Shown here one piece after another: positions 25,247 to 32,956 of a stretch of DNA of 64,000 nt (its first letter is position 1; each line of letters opens with the position of its first letter). The notes below the pieces were generated by a model. That model saw nothing but the letters and a program-made list of their open reading frames with translations. It did no database searches and had not been told where the DNA came from. The position numbers and the translations under genes are program-made. The stretch comes from Mycobacterium sp. 852014-50255_SCH5639931 (GTDB lineage Bacteria; Actinomycetota; Actinomycetes; Mycobacteriales; Mycobacteriaceae), in assembly GCF_001665605.1 (NCBI RefSeq), contig NZ_LZSV01000029.1, forward strand, positions 148,182 to 212,181, given 5' to 3'.

Positions 25247-26556
25247 CCGGCCACCTGCAATTCCAGCATCGCCTTGATCCGCTGCCGGTGGTCCAGGCTC
25301 ACTGAGCGCGCGACGCCTTCGAGCAGCGATCGCACGTCATCGACGTCGACGCAGGGGTCCTGCCACACGTCGCGCCCGTGCAGCCGCGCCCAGAGCCGGC
25401 TCAGGTAGGGCTGCGCGTAGGCGGCGAGGTCGTCGACCACCTGCCGTTGGCGTGGATGGATGGGGCCGCCCTCAGCGAGGTAACGCCTGGCGTGCAGCAC
25501 GTAGGCCTCCTTGCGCAACCGCGCCTGAATCTGCGCCGCCAGGGCGTAGCGGCTGGCGACGGACGGGTCCAGCGGGGCCAGCTCCACCGCCACCTCGATC
25601 CCCGCGACGAGCGTGGCCTGCTTGTCCTCGGCCATCAGCCCCCAGGGCGCGCAGGCCCGGTCGACCTCCTCCTCGCAGAGCAGGGGGATATCGGGCAGCG
25701 CGTCGCGGTCCAGGGCGCGGCGCAGCGTCGCGCGCACCCGGTCCACCACGCTGCGGTCCAGCGGCCGGTCGCTGTCGGGGTCACCCGCGACTTGCGGGGG
25801 GCGTTGCGGGGCAACGGAACTCAGGCCGAGTTCGACGATCGACCACGGCAGTTCCGCCGCCTCGACGCGGGCCAGGGCCCCGAGGTTGTACGGGGTGGCG
25901 TCGGCGATCATTGCCGACCAGACGCGCTGCCGCGCCGTCGCGGTGCGGTGGCTGTTGGCCGGCCCCAGCACGGTGGTGAGCTCGGCCAGGAAGGGGGCGG
26001 TGACGGTGTTACCGGCCCGCACGTCGCGCCAGCTGCGGTCGAGCTGGTCGGCCAGCTTCGCGATGGTTTCGGCATCGGCCACGTATTGGTGCAGCACCTC
26101 GATCGCGGTGCGGTCGCGGCCCTGGTGGACGTCGCCCAGCACCGCCGCGGCCGTCTCGCGATCCTGCGGTGCCGGTGGGCCTTTCGTCACCGCGAGCTCG
26201 AAACACACCGGGAAGTACAGTTCCTGGGCGTTTCCCGTGCGGATGCGCTGCCGGCGGCGCTCCATTTTTAGAACCTCGAACCAAGCTGCGGCCGAGCGTA
26301 ATTCGGCGCCACTGCCGACGATCAGGTCACGCATCGCCGCGGCCGTCTCGGGGGTGACGACCGGAGCCGAATATTGCGGGTTCGACCGCAGCCGGAGCAC
26401 CAGGGGGTCGATGATGCGTTTGACGGTGCGGCTCAACGGGCCGCCGTCGTCGCTGCTGAGCACCTCCACACCCGGGCCGATCGCCCGCCATGCCGCGTCG
26501 ATCACCGACCGGCGTGGGTGGCCGACCGCGACGGCCAGCTGCGAATCCGCGCTCAT
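25243..26556 (-). CDS. Conserved protein of unknown function (437 aa), CHAT-cluster
   Basis: Not recognised. A mostly helical, soluble protein with several Arg/Leu-rich helices and no catalytic motif I can name. ATG 26556 follows a TATTCT box by exactly 6 nt, the layout of a leaderless transcript; GTG 26562 is in frame but would overlap that spacer. It is the first gene of a two-gene operon with 24107-25246 (4-bp overlap) and reads in the same direction as the TPR-CHAT pair. It could be a scaffold or a target of the CHAT peptidase (inference from position only). Confidence 0.75.
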   Translation of the reverse strand: MSADSQLAVAVGHPRRSVIDAAWRAIGPGVEVLSSDDGGPLSRTVKRIIDPLVLRLRSNPQYSAPVVTPETAAAMRDLIVGSGAELRSAAAWFEVLKMERRRQRIRTGNAQELYFPVCFELAVTKGPPAPQDRETAAAVLGDVHQGRDRTAIEVLHQYVADAETIAKLADQLDRSWRDVRAGNTVTAPFLAELTTVLGPANSHRTATARQRVWSAMIADATPYNLGALARVEAAELPWSIVELGLSSVAPQRPPQVAGDPDSDRPLDRSVVDRVRATLRRALDRDALPDIPLLCEEEVDRACAPWGLMAEDKQATLVAGIEVAVELAPLDPSVASRYALAAQIQARLRKEAYVLHARRYLAEGGPIHPRQRQVVDDLAAYAQPYLSRLWARLHGRDVWQDPCVDVDDVRSLLEGVARSVSLDHRQRIKAMLELQVAG

Positions 26557-26562
26557 CTGCAC

Positions 26563-26568
26563 AGAATA
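26563..26568 (-). promoter_or_regulatory. Leaderless -10 box of the unknown-protein operon
   Basis: TATTCT (minus strand 26568-26563) lies 6 nt before ATG 26556, the spacing of mycobacterial leaderless promoters. No -35 is evident. Confidence 0.45.
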
Positions 26569-26639
26569 GGGGCATCGCGCGAAACGCGGCAGCCGAAAAC
26601 TTGGGTTCGGTAGCCGGCCGGTGGCTTCACCCTGGTGGC

Positions 26640-26939
26640 ATGAACAAGCTGTTGGTGCTGGTTGACCGGCTCAGGTGCGCCCGGCGTCGCGGCGGCGGGG
26701 ACCGCGCCGTCGGGGTCGGCACCGTGCGCACCGTCGAACGTCAGGTTTTCATCGAGGTGGTCGCCGTCTCCGGGGAGACCTTCATCGGCAAGCTGGCGCG
26801 CTGCGGCGACGATCTCGACGTGTCGATGTTGCGGCCCGGCCTTGTCGTTCTGGTGGCGTTCGATCCCGCTGCGCGCGAGGAACTTTCGCTGCCCGACGAC
26901 GTGCTGGCAGTGCACGCGGCCTTCGTCGCGTCGCTGTGA
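26640..26939 (+). CDS. Small conserved-looking protein (99 aa), unknown
   Basis: A 99-aa protein with a basic amphipathic N-terminus (MNKLLVLVDRLRCARRRGGG). The rest is compact, mostly beta (QVFIEVVAVSGETFIGKLAR; GLVVLVAFDP), ending with a short helix. It reads against its neighbours, and its stop is 3 bp from the stop of the CHAT gene. The family is not recognised. GC bias at third positions and the non-repetitive core favour a real gene. The frame is open upstream to 26490, but that part overlaps the divergent gene. Confidence 0.6.
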   Translation: MNKLLVLVDRLRCARRRGGGDRAVGVGTVRTVERQVFIEVVAVSGETFIGKLARCGDDLDVSMLRPGLVVLVAFDPAAREELSLPDDVLAVHAAFVASL

Positions 26940-26942
26940 GCG

Positions 26943-28298
26943 CTACCGTGCGCCGTCCACCGCGAAGGTGACTACCGCACTCCAATACAGCGGGTTCGCC
27001 GTGGCCTCGCCATCGCGCCAGCGCCGCATCTGTTCGCGCTGCCAACGGTTCACCGCGCACCCGGCTTCTCCTTCCGCGCCATGCGCGTGATCCACGGCGG
27101 CCACGACGTCGGCCATCGGATCGGCGGTGGCCGTGGTGAACTGGCGGTACGCCGCGGTGGTGGGCAGCGACCACAGGGTGGCGGTCACCAATTGCGCGCC
27201 GCCCAGGATCATCGCCGCCACCAGCCCGGTGGCCTCGTCGAATTGGTAGTCCCCGCCCGATCCGCACGCGAGCAGGGCCACCCGCGGCGGCATCGGCAGT
27301 TGCAGGGCCATCAGGTCCGACGCGGTCAGCGGGCGGTGATCACCGATGGCGTCGGCGTCGCCGGGGACGTCGGCGGTATCGGCCAGGTGCAGCGCGGCCC
27401 GATCGGCTTGGCCGTCCGCCGAACTCGCATGGCCCACATAGAGCAGCCTGCTCGGCGTCTGAGCCAGCAGCTTGGCCAGCCACGTGCGATCGGCGTCTTG
27501 GCGGCGGAACAGTTCGACCGCGGCTGCCGGGGATTCAATGGCCGGCAGCACCGGCCGGTGTTCCAGCACGCCGGTGAAGTGCCGCGCCAACGGTGTGTCC
27601 GGCGCGGGCCTGCCCAGTACCGACCCCAGCGCGGAGTCCGGGCGCTGCCCCGGCACCCTGGGGTCGAGGACCAGCAGCGGCGGACCGTCCTTCCTGGCGT
27701 CCCATCCGGCCGGCGCGCGCGGTGAGTGCACGATGTTCGGCGGGACCGCCATCAGGACGTCGACCAGTTCCATCAGCCGGTAGCCGTCGGTGTGTTTCGC
27801 GATATCGGCGAGCTGCCAGGGGATGCGGGCCGCGGCCCGGCCGCTGGCGGTGATGGCCTCCTGGCGGGCGCGCACCAATTCTTCCTTGCTGGGGCCCGAT
27901 TTCGGCACCGCCAGCAGCCCCCATGGGACCCGGGCAAGCCGGGCGCTGGGCGAGACGAACAGGGCGGCGCGCGGCGTGGCCATGCACTCGGCGAGCAGCT
28001 GCCAGCCGGCGGAGCCGATCAGCAGCACCCCGAGGATGTAGGCGAGCGTCAGCTCGCTCTCCGCCGTCGCGAACGGCCCGGTGGTCAGCGCGCGCTCGAT
28101 GGCGTCCGTCGGGCTCTCGGAGCCGTGTGGCTCGGGCAGGGCGTTCGCCAGTTCTTCCAGCGCGGCCAGCAACAGTGGCTCTTCGATGACCCAGTTGACG
28201 GTGCGTGACGGCTGGCCGACGACCCGCAGGCTGGCGTAGGTGGCGATCCCGACGTCGGCGTACCGCAGGATCAGGGTGGCCCGGTCGGTGTCGCTCAC
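26943..28298 (-). CDS. CHAT-domain (caspase-like) peptidase
   Basis: A 451-aa protein with a C-terminal CHAT domain, the caspase-HetF-associated cysteine peptidase fold. The catalytic dyad is His290 (LLYVGHASSADG) and Cys345 (VALLACGSGGD), followed by the typical GLVAAMILGGAQLVTATLW stretch. The N-terminal 200 residues may hold a regulatory part. GTG 28298 overlaps the stop of the TPR gene (GTGA), so the TPR protein and the peptidase are made together. TPR-CHAT pairs are known as effectors in bacterial immunity and regulated proteolysis; whether this one serves in defence is inference. Confidence 0.85.
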   Translation of the reverse strand: MSDTDRATLILRYADVGIATYASLRVVGQPSRTVNWVIEEPLLLAALEELANALPEPHGSESPTDAIERALTTGPFATAESELTLAYILGVLLIGSAGWQLLAECMATPRAALFVSPSARLARVPWGLLAVPKSGPSKEELVRARQEAITASGRAAARIPWQLADIAKHTDGYRLMELVDVLMAVPPNIVHSPRAPAGWDARKDGPPLLVLDPRVPGQRPDSALGSVLGRPAPDTPLARHFTGVLEHRPVLPAIESPAAAVELFRRQDADRTWLAKLLAQTPSRLLYVGHASSADGQADRAALHLADTADVPGDADAIGDHRPLTASDLMALQLPMPPRVALLACGSGGDYQFDEATGLVAAMILGGAQLVTATLWSLPTTAAYRQFTTATADPMADVVAAVDHAHGAEGEAGCAVNRWQREQMRRWRDGEATANPLYWSAVVTFAVDGAR

Positions 28299-29917
28299 GG
28301 CCAGGTCGACCAGGCGGGCTCGGTCGCGGTGACGTCACGGCCGTAGCGCTGGAATGCCAGCGCCCGATAGTGGCTCAGGATCGGCTCGGTGTCCGGCTGC
28401 ATCCGCAACGGCGGCAACGGTCCGAGCCGGGTCAGCGATGCCCCGCCGGTGGCCGTGGACGCCCATTCGCCGGTTTGTGGCCGCTGCAAGCCGGTGCCGA
28501 AAGTCCCTCGGGCGCTGTGGTATTCGACCAGGTGACTGATCAGTTCGGTGTTCTCCCATTCCCAGGCGACGGCGAAGGCGCCGGCCAGGACGGGGGCCGA
28601 AATGCTGGCGGCCCAGCGTGATCTCGCGTCCGCATCGGCGATGGAGTACCGCACCGAGTCGACCGCCAGGGCGGCGGGGACCTTGAGCTCCGCGGCCTGC
28701 TGCAGCTTGGTCATGCCGCGCCAGTATTCATCGGTGCCGATCTCGCCGTGGAGGATGCCGAGTCCCTCCGCCTGTCGGGCCTCGGTCTCCTGCAGCGTCT
28801 CGTCGGGATCGCCCGAGCTGTCGAAGCCGAGGTCCGCCAACGCGTCCGCGCGCCACACCGTGCCGAGATGATTGTCGAGTAGCGCGTACTGTAGCCAGCT
28901 GCTGCGCGGCGACGAGTCGAGCAATTCGCGGGCCTCGGCGATCAGCTCGACCGCTTCGGCGAAACGGCTCCAGAAGATCGCTATCCAGCTGCGCTGCAAC
29001 AAGATACGGTGCAGATGAAGCGGCCTTCCCAATTCGCGCCAGTGCCGCTCTGCGTGCTCCCAGCATTCGTCGGCGGCTTCCAGGGCACCGGCCCCCAGCC
29101 GGGTGAGCCCCATATACAGCCAGCAGCGGGCAACGTCGTGGGCCCGGGCGTGGCGGGCGATGACGGGATAGGCCTCCGACACCAGTTGCTCGGTGCCCGC
29201 GTGGTCGTTGGCCGCCCAGCACGCCGCCGCCCGCTCCAATCGTGCTTGCGCCGTGGCCAGTTCCCAGCCGTTGGCCTGTGCCCGGGCTTCCGCGCGTCGC
29301 AGCCAGGGGTCTGCTTCCGGCAGTCGGCCCGTTTGGACGCAGAACCTGCCGTACCCGATGCCTGCGACGACCCGGAGGTGGTCGGCGACATCGCCGGTCC
29401 CACCGTAGTCTGCCATGGCACCAATAACGTTCTCCCACAACGGGACCGACCGGGCATGCAGGTCGTCGTCGCACAATGCGGTTGCGCACCACACCAGCGC
29501 ATGGATGCGCAGGCGGGTGTGTTCGTCGGCCAGGGCGGGAACGTCCGCGTCGTCATTTAGCACCGCCAGCGCCGCCGCCGCGCCCTCATGATCGCCGATC
29601 GCCGCGGCCAGGCCGGTTTGCAGAAACTGGGCCCGGCGCGAGTACCGGCGGATCATGTGTGTGGTCCCGGCATCGGCGGGCATGCTCGCGTAGATCGCCA
29701 CGCAGTCTTCAATGCGTCGGATGCATTCGCGCACGCCGTCATTCGCGCCGCGCTCAAGGTAGATTTCGCCGAGCTGCGCGAGGACTTCCAGCATCAGATC
29801 GTCCCGGTCTTCCCGCTGGATGCGCGGTATCAAGGACAGCAGCAGATCGCGCGCCCCCGCTTCGTCGGCCGCGTACGCCAGGCGGCGCGCGTTGTCCAAC
29901 TCGTCGGGGATCGACAC
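28295..29917 (-). CDS. TPR-repeat protein, partner of the CHAT peptidase
   Basis: A 540-aa all-helical protein with tetratricopeptide-like repeats through most of its length (for example VLAQLGEIYLERGANDGVRE, YGRFCVQTGRLPEADPWLRR and RCWLYMGLTRLGAGALEAAD). No catalytic motif. It is translationally coupled to the CHAT gene and likely acts as its sensor or adaptor. GTG 29917 lies exactly 6 nt after a TATGAT box, which indicates leaderless expression. It is divergent from nothing; the lipoprotein gene on its left flank reads in the same direction. Confidence 0.85.
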   Translation of the reverse strand: MSIPDELDNARRLAYAADEAGARDLLLSLIPRIQREDRDDLMLEVLAQLGEIYLERGANDGVRECIRRIEDCVAIYASMPADAGTTHMIRRYSRRAQFLQTGLAAAIGDHEGAAAALAVLNDDADVPALADEHTRLRIHALVWCATALCDDDLHARSVPLWENVIGAMADYGGTGDVADHLRVVAGIGYGRFCVQTGRLPEADPWLRRAEARAQANGWELATAQARLERAAACWAANDHAGTEQLVSEAYPVIARHARAHDVARCWLYMGLTRLGAGALEAADECWEHAERHWRELGRPLHLHRILLQRSWIAIFWSRFAEAVELIAEARELLDSSPRSSWLQYALLDNHLGTVWRADALADLGFDSSGDPDETLQETEARQAEGLGILHGEIGTDEYWRGMTKLQQAAELKVPAALAVDSVRYSIADADARSRWAASISAPVLAGAFAVAWEWENTELISHLVEYHSARGTFGTGLQRPQTGEWASTATGGASLTRLGPLPPLRMQPDTEPILSHYRALAFQRYGRDVTATEPAWSTWP

Positions 29918-29923
29918 GGCTGC

Positions 29924-29929
29924 ATCATA
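29924..29929 (-). promoter_or_regulatory. Leaderless -10 box of the TPR-CHAT operon
   Basis: TATGAT (minus strand) is one base from the sigma-A consensus and lies 6 nt before the GTG start at 29917, so transcription probably begins at the start codon. Confidence 0.55.
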
Positions 29930-30012
29930 AGTCCGCCGGCGCTGCCCGGGCTGGGAAAGCGGCGAGCGGCGGACGCTGATCCAGCCACGTCCGCCGCCCG
30001 GTCCGCAACCGA

Positions 30013-30492
30013 TCAGCCGCAGGTCACCTTGATGCTGAAGTCCTTGCTGATCATGCCGGCCATCGGGTTCTTCAGGTCGGCGCCCTGCGCCTGGCCCGTG
30101 ATGGTGTAGGTCTTGCCGTCCACCGCCACGTCGGCAGAGCCGACCTTCGCGCCCATGTTGTTGCTGACCGACAGGGCGTTGCCGTCGACGACCATTGCCA
30201 GCGACTCGACCTTAGGGGTGGCCTCGTCGGTCATGACGACGGCCAGCGCCTGCCGTCCGCCGCTGGAGCCACTGCCGATGTCGATCTTGCCGCCGGTCCG
30301 GACGCAGGTCACCGAGGCCGGGTCCAGGCCCGCCAGGTCGGTGCCGCCAACCTTGACCTGCGCCCCGCCGCCGTTGGCGACGCTGGGTGCCGTGCTCGAT
30401 GCCGGGCCGGCCGTGTGGCCGCCGCTGGAGCACCCCACCAGCACCGATGCGGCGCCCAGTGTCCCAATCGCAGCCGCGAGAAGACGTTTCAC
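30013..30492 (-). CDS. LpqH-family (19-kDa antigen-like) lipoprotein
   Basis: A 159-aa exported lipoprotein. The signal peptide ends in lipobox LVGC, with Cys21 as the lipidated residue. A Ser/Gly/Thr-rich linker is followed by a beta-rich domain (VKVGGTDLAGLDPASVTCVR … SADVAVDGKTYTITGQAQG … FSIKVTCG), the pattern of the mycobacterial LpqH/19-kDa antigen family, with the conserved Cys pair near 63 and at the C-terminus. GTG 30492 is preceded by GAAGGGA. Likely surface-anchored; LpqH homologues engage host TLR2. Confidence 0.88.
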   Translation of the reverse strand: MKRLLAAAIGTLGAASVLVGCSSGGHTAGPASSTAPSVANGGGAQVKVGGTDLAGLDPASVTCVRTGGKIDIGSGSSGGRQALAVVMTDEATPKVESLAMVVDGNALSVSNNMGAKVGSADVAVDGKTYTITGQAQGADLKNPMAGMISKDFSIKVTCG

Positions 30493-30635
30493 TTGCGGTT
30501 CCCTTCTTTCATGCGCCGCCCCGATGGCGTCGCCATGGCGTAAGTAGAGACCGGCCGACTCGCTACCGATCCCAAATTTCGCGGTGTCGAGCCGGTAGGC
30601 TGCGTCGGGGTGGGCGCAGGCGAAGGGAGCACGCG

Positions 30636-31016
30636 ATGCTGAGCGTGAAGTGGCTGGAAAAGCCTGAGGCCCATGACTTTCCGGCGGCGGCGGACTACCT
30701 CACCATGCTGGCGGACTCGGCGACGGTCAAGAAGGCGATCAAGAAACTGAAGGCCGGCACCGTCACGCACCGCAAGGCCAAAGACATTCTGCGGGCGGCG
30801 CGGCTGGGCCTGTTGCCGGTCGACAATCCCCACGTCGCCGCCGACCTGACCAAGATCGAGAAGGGCCAACCGCTGTCGCCCATCCTGCTGGTGCGCGGTG
30901 ACTTCCCGACCGGTGCCCCGTTACAGATCGCCGACGGCTACCACCGCGTGTGCGCGAGTTATCACACCGACGAGAACACCGACATTCCGGTCGTCATCGC
31001 GGCCGTGAGCCGCTGA
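30636..31016 (+). CDS. ParB-like-fold conserved protein (126 aa)
   Basis: A 126-aa protein. A Lys-rich helical part (VKKAIKKLKAGTVTHRKAKD) is followed by LSPILLVRGDFPTGAPLQIADGYHRVCASYH, which resembles the ParB/sulfiredoxin 'I.DG.HR..A' motif. It may bind nucleotide or DNA, but the role is unknown. ATG 30636 has GAAGGGAG in front; a longer open frame to 30387 would overlap the divergent lipoprotein gene. The enoyl-CoA hydratase gene starts 14 bp after its stop. Confidence 0.7.
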   Translation: MLSVKWLEKPEAHDFPAAADYLTMLADSATVKKAIKKLKAGTVTHRKAKDILRAARLGLLPVDNPHVAADLTKIEKGQPLSPILLVRGDFPTGAPLQIADGYHRVCASYHTDENTDIPVVIAAVSR

Positions 31017-31030
31017 TCGAGGATGTGACC

Positions 31031-31774
31031 ATGATCGACATCAAGACGGTGGGAACCGTGCAGGTGCTGACCCTGTCGTCGGGTCCGGTCAACGCCCAGG
31101 ACGTCGAGCTGCTCGACGAGCTGACCCTGGCGGTGCGCGATCTGGAGCGCTCGGAGGCTGGTGCGCTGGTCGTCACCGGCGGCGGCCGGGTGTTCAGCGC
31201 CGGGGTCGACCTCAACCGCGTGGTGGAGGGCGGCGCCGACTACACCGATCGGCTGGTCCCCGCTTTGTCCGCGGCGTTCGAGACGATGTTCGCCTACCCG
31301 GGCCCGACGGTCGCCGCCATCAACGGCGCCGCGATCGCGGGCGGATGCGTGCTCGCGTGCGCCTGCGACCGCCGCCTCATCGGCCCCGAGGCGCAGATCG
31401 GGGCGACGGAGGTGCGTGTCGGCGTGCCCTTTCCGGTCGCCGCGCTGGAGGTCATGCGCTATGCCTGCGGCGATCGCGCCGAGGAGGTGCTGTTGGGTGG
31501 GCGCACCTATCGCGGTGCCGAGGCCGTTGCCCGCGGGCTGGCCCATCGCGTGGTCGAAGACGATCTCCTCGATGCGGCCGTGGCGGACGCGTCGGATCTC
31601 GGCGGCATCCCGGCCGACGCCTATCGGCAGACCAAGACGCAGCTGCGGGCCCCGACGATGGCGCGGATCCGCGACGGCCGGGGTGTCGACGACGAGGTCC
31701 GCCAGATGTGGGGAGCGGACGGGACCCTGCAACGGATCGCCGCATACGTAGAGCGCCTGCGGCGGCGCGACTGA
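31031..31774 (+). CDS. Enoyl-CoA hydratase/isomerase family protein
   Basis: A 247-aa crotonase-fold protein. Oxyanion-hole segments are VFSAGVDLNR and INGAAIAGGCVLACACDRRL. ATEVRVGVPFP follows, and the family's catalytic Glu positions are only partly conserved (Glu in ATEVRVG). It probably acts on an acyl-CoA thioester, but as hydratase, isomerase or hydrolase is unclear. It is co-directional with the ParB-like gene and convergent with lucA; the two stop codons abut at 31774/31775. Confidence 0.85.
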   Translation: MIDIKTVGTVQVLTLSSGPVNAQDVELLDELTLAVRDLERSEAGALVVTGGGRVFSAGVDLNRVVEGGADYTDRLVPALSAAFETMFAYPGPTVAAINGAAIAGGCVLACACDRRLIGPEAQIGATEVRVGVPFPVAALEVMRYACGDRAEEVLLGGRTYRGAEAVARGLAHRVVEDDLLDAAVADASDLGGIPADAYRQTKTQLRAPTMARIRDGRGVDDEVRQMWGADGTLQRIAAYVERLRRRD

Positions 31775-32557
31775 CTATTCCTCGTCGAGGTCTTCTTCGA
31801 CCGCGACGCCGCCCCTGGTGCGCCGGCGCCGCATCCGGTGCGACCCCTTGCCCGTCGGGCGGCGGTTGCGCAGCTTGGGCTCGGTCGCTTCGGTCTCCTC
31901 GACCCCCTGGGCGGGCTCTTCCGCCGCCTCGGGAGCCGTGGCTACCTCGGCCGGCTCTTCGGAAGACTCGGCCTTGACGGCCTCGGTTTCCTCCGACTCG
32001 TCGGCCACGGCCTCTTCGTCCTCGGCCTCGTCGGCCTCCGCCTCGTCGGCGGGTTCGCCGTCTTCCTCGCCGGCCTTGCGGCGCAACCGACGCTTCTTGG
32101 GTTTCTTCGCCTTGATCGGTTTCGGCGGTGGCGGCGCCAACTCGGCGACGAACGACAGGTAGAACGCGAAGAACCCGAGCAATCCGATCGCGGCCGCCGC
32201 GCCATAGATCGCGAACAGATACCGTCCGGCGGCGTCCAGGCTCAGCCAGATCTCGCTGATCGCGGTGCCGATGATGAGCACGCCGGCCAGCACATGGGCC
32301 ACGATCGAGGCGACCCTGAGGGTCAGGGCCAGCTGCGGCGTCCCCAGCTCCGGCTTGCGCACCCGCAACAGGTTGAACACCACGGGCAGCGCGGCCAGGG
32401 CGAACAGCGCCCCCGTCGCGATCCGAAGCGCCGTCCCCAACGAATGCGTGGTGTCACCCATCAGCTCCGGCCAACGGGGCAACACGAAAAAGAAGTAGAG
32501 GACGCCGGCAGCGATCGAGAACGACGCGTGCCACGGAATGGCGACCTTGCGCCCCAT
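31775..32557 (-). CDS. lucA: LucA-like membrane protein (Rv3723)
   Basis: A 260-aa protein with four N-terminal transmembrane helices (about 9-27, 40-60, 80-102 and 112-135) and a long charged cytoplasmic tail. The tail has a Lys/Arg block (KPIKAKKPKKRRLRRK), then Glu/Asp/Ala-rich sequence and a basic end. Topology, length and position next to tRNA-Ser and the aspartate aminotransferase match Rv3723, LucA, which stabilises the Mce1/Mce4 lipid importers in M. tuberculosis. ATG 32557 has a GAGGAGG ribosome site; an ATG 12 bp earlier is within that site. Confidence 0.88.
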   Translation of the reverse strand: MGRKVAIPWHASFSIAAGVLYFFFVLPRWPELMGDTTHSLGTALRIATGALFALAALPVVFNLLRVRKPELGTPQLALTLRVASIVAHVLAGVLIIGTAISEIWLSLDAAGRYLFAIYGAAAAIGLLGFFAFYLSFVAELAPPPPKPIKAKKPKKRRLRRKAGEEDGEPADEAEADEAEDEEAVADESEETEAVKAESSEEPAEVATAPEAAEEPAQGVEETEATEPKLRNRRPTGKGSHRMRRRRTRGGVAVEEDLDEE

Positions 32558-32649
32558 AAGCCTCCTCATGCTGACTGGCTCAGGCCAGCCTAAAGGCGGC
32601 CGACCCGATTCCAGACCAATTCGTGCTGCCCGCATGGCGGACCTATTGC

Positions 32650-32734
32650 GGAGGATGCGGGATTTGAACCCGCGAGGGCTGTTAACCCAACCCGCGTTCC
32701 AGGCGAGCGCCATAGGCCACTAGGCGAATCCTCC
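32650..32734 (-). tRNA. tRNA-Ser (anticodon GGA)
   Basis: 85 nt on the minus strand. The acceptor arms GGAGGAT/ATCCTCC pair over 7 bp. The anticodon loop CTGGAAC gives GGA (reads UCC/UCU). A long class II variable arm is present (GCGGGTTGGGTTAACAGCCC region), and the T-loop GGTTCAAATCC is intact. CCA is not encoded. Same position as in M. tuberculosis, between lucA and ffs. Confidence 0.95.
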
Positions 32735-32810
32735 GTGGCCATGGTAACCGAGGCCGCCGTGGCCCTGGAGGCGCACGTCGACTAGTTCGCGTCAGGTATT
32801 AGACTCGCCG

Positions 32811-32899
32811 TGGACCCCGCGCGGCGTCTATCCTGTGAACTCCCCCAGGGCCGGAAGGCAGCAAGGGTCAATGGGCTCTGTCGGGTGCGCGGGGTCCCC
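32811..32899 (+). ncRNA. ffs: Signal recognition particle RNA (4.5S, small bacterial type)
   Basis: The outer stem pairs GGACCCCGCGC (32812-32822) with GCGCGGGGTCCC (32887-32898). The hairpin tip holds the Ffh-binding core: CCAGGGCCGGAAGGCAGCAA with the GGAA tetraloop and the asymmetric internal loop. The fragment has no Alu domain, so it is the short form. It lies 57 bp before the aminotransferase start; an ATG-type start for that gene further upstream would fall inside this RNA. Confidence 0.93.
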
Positions 32900-32956
32900 T
32901 ACGCAGGGGACCGTTTTGGCCCCACCGATCTTCCAGCGTTCAAGGCGAAAGGGCCC

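Noticed and set aside
32810..32956. Upstream extension of the aminotransferase frame
   Set aside because: It would run through the SRP RNA, and ATG 32957 gives the family N-terminus.
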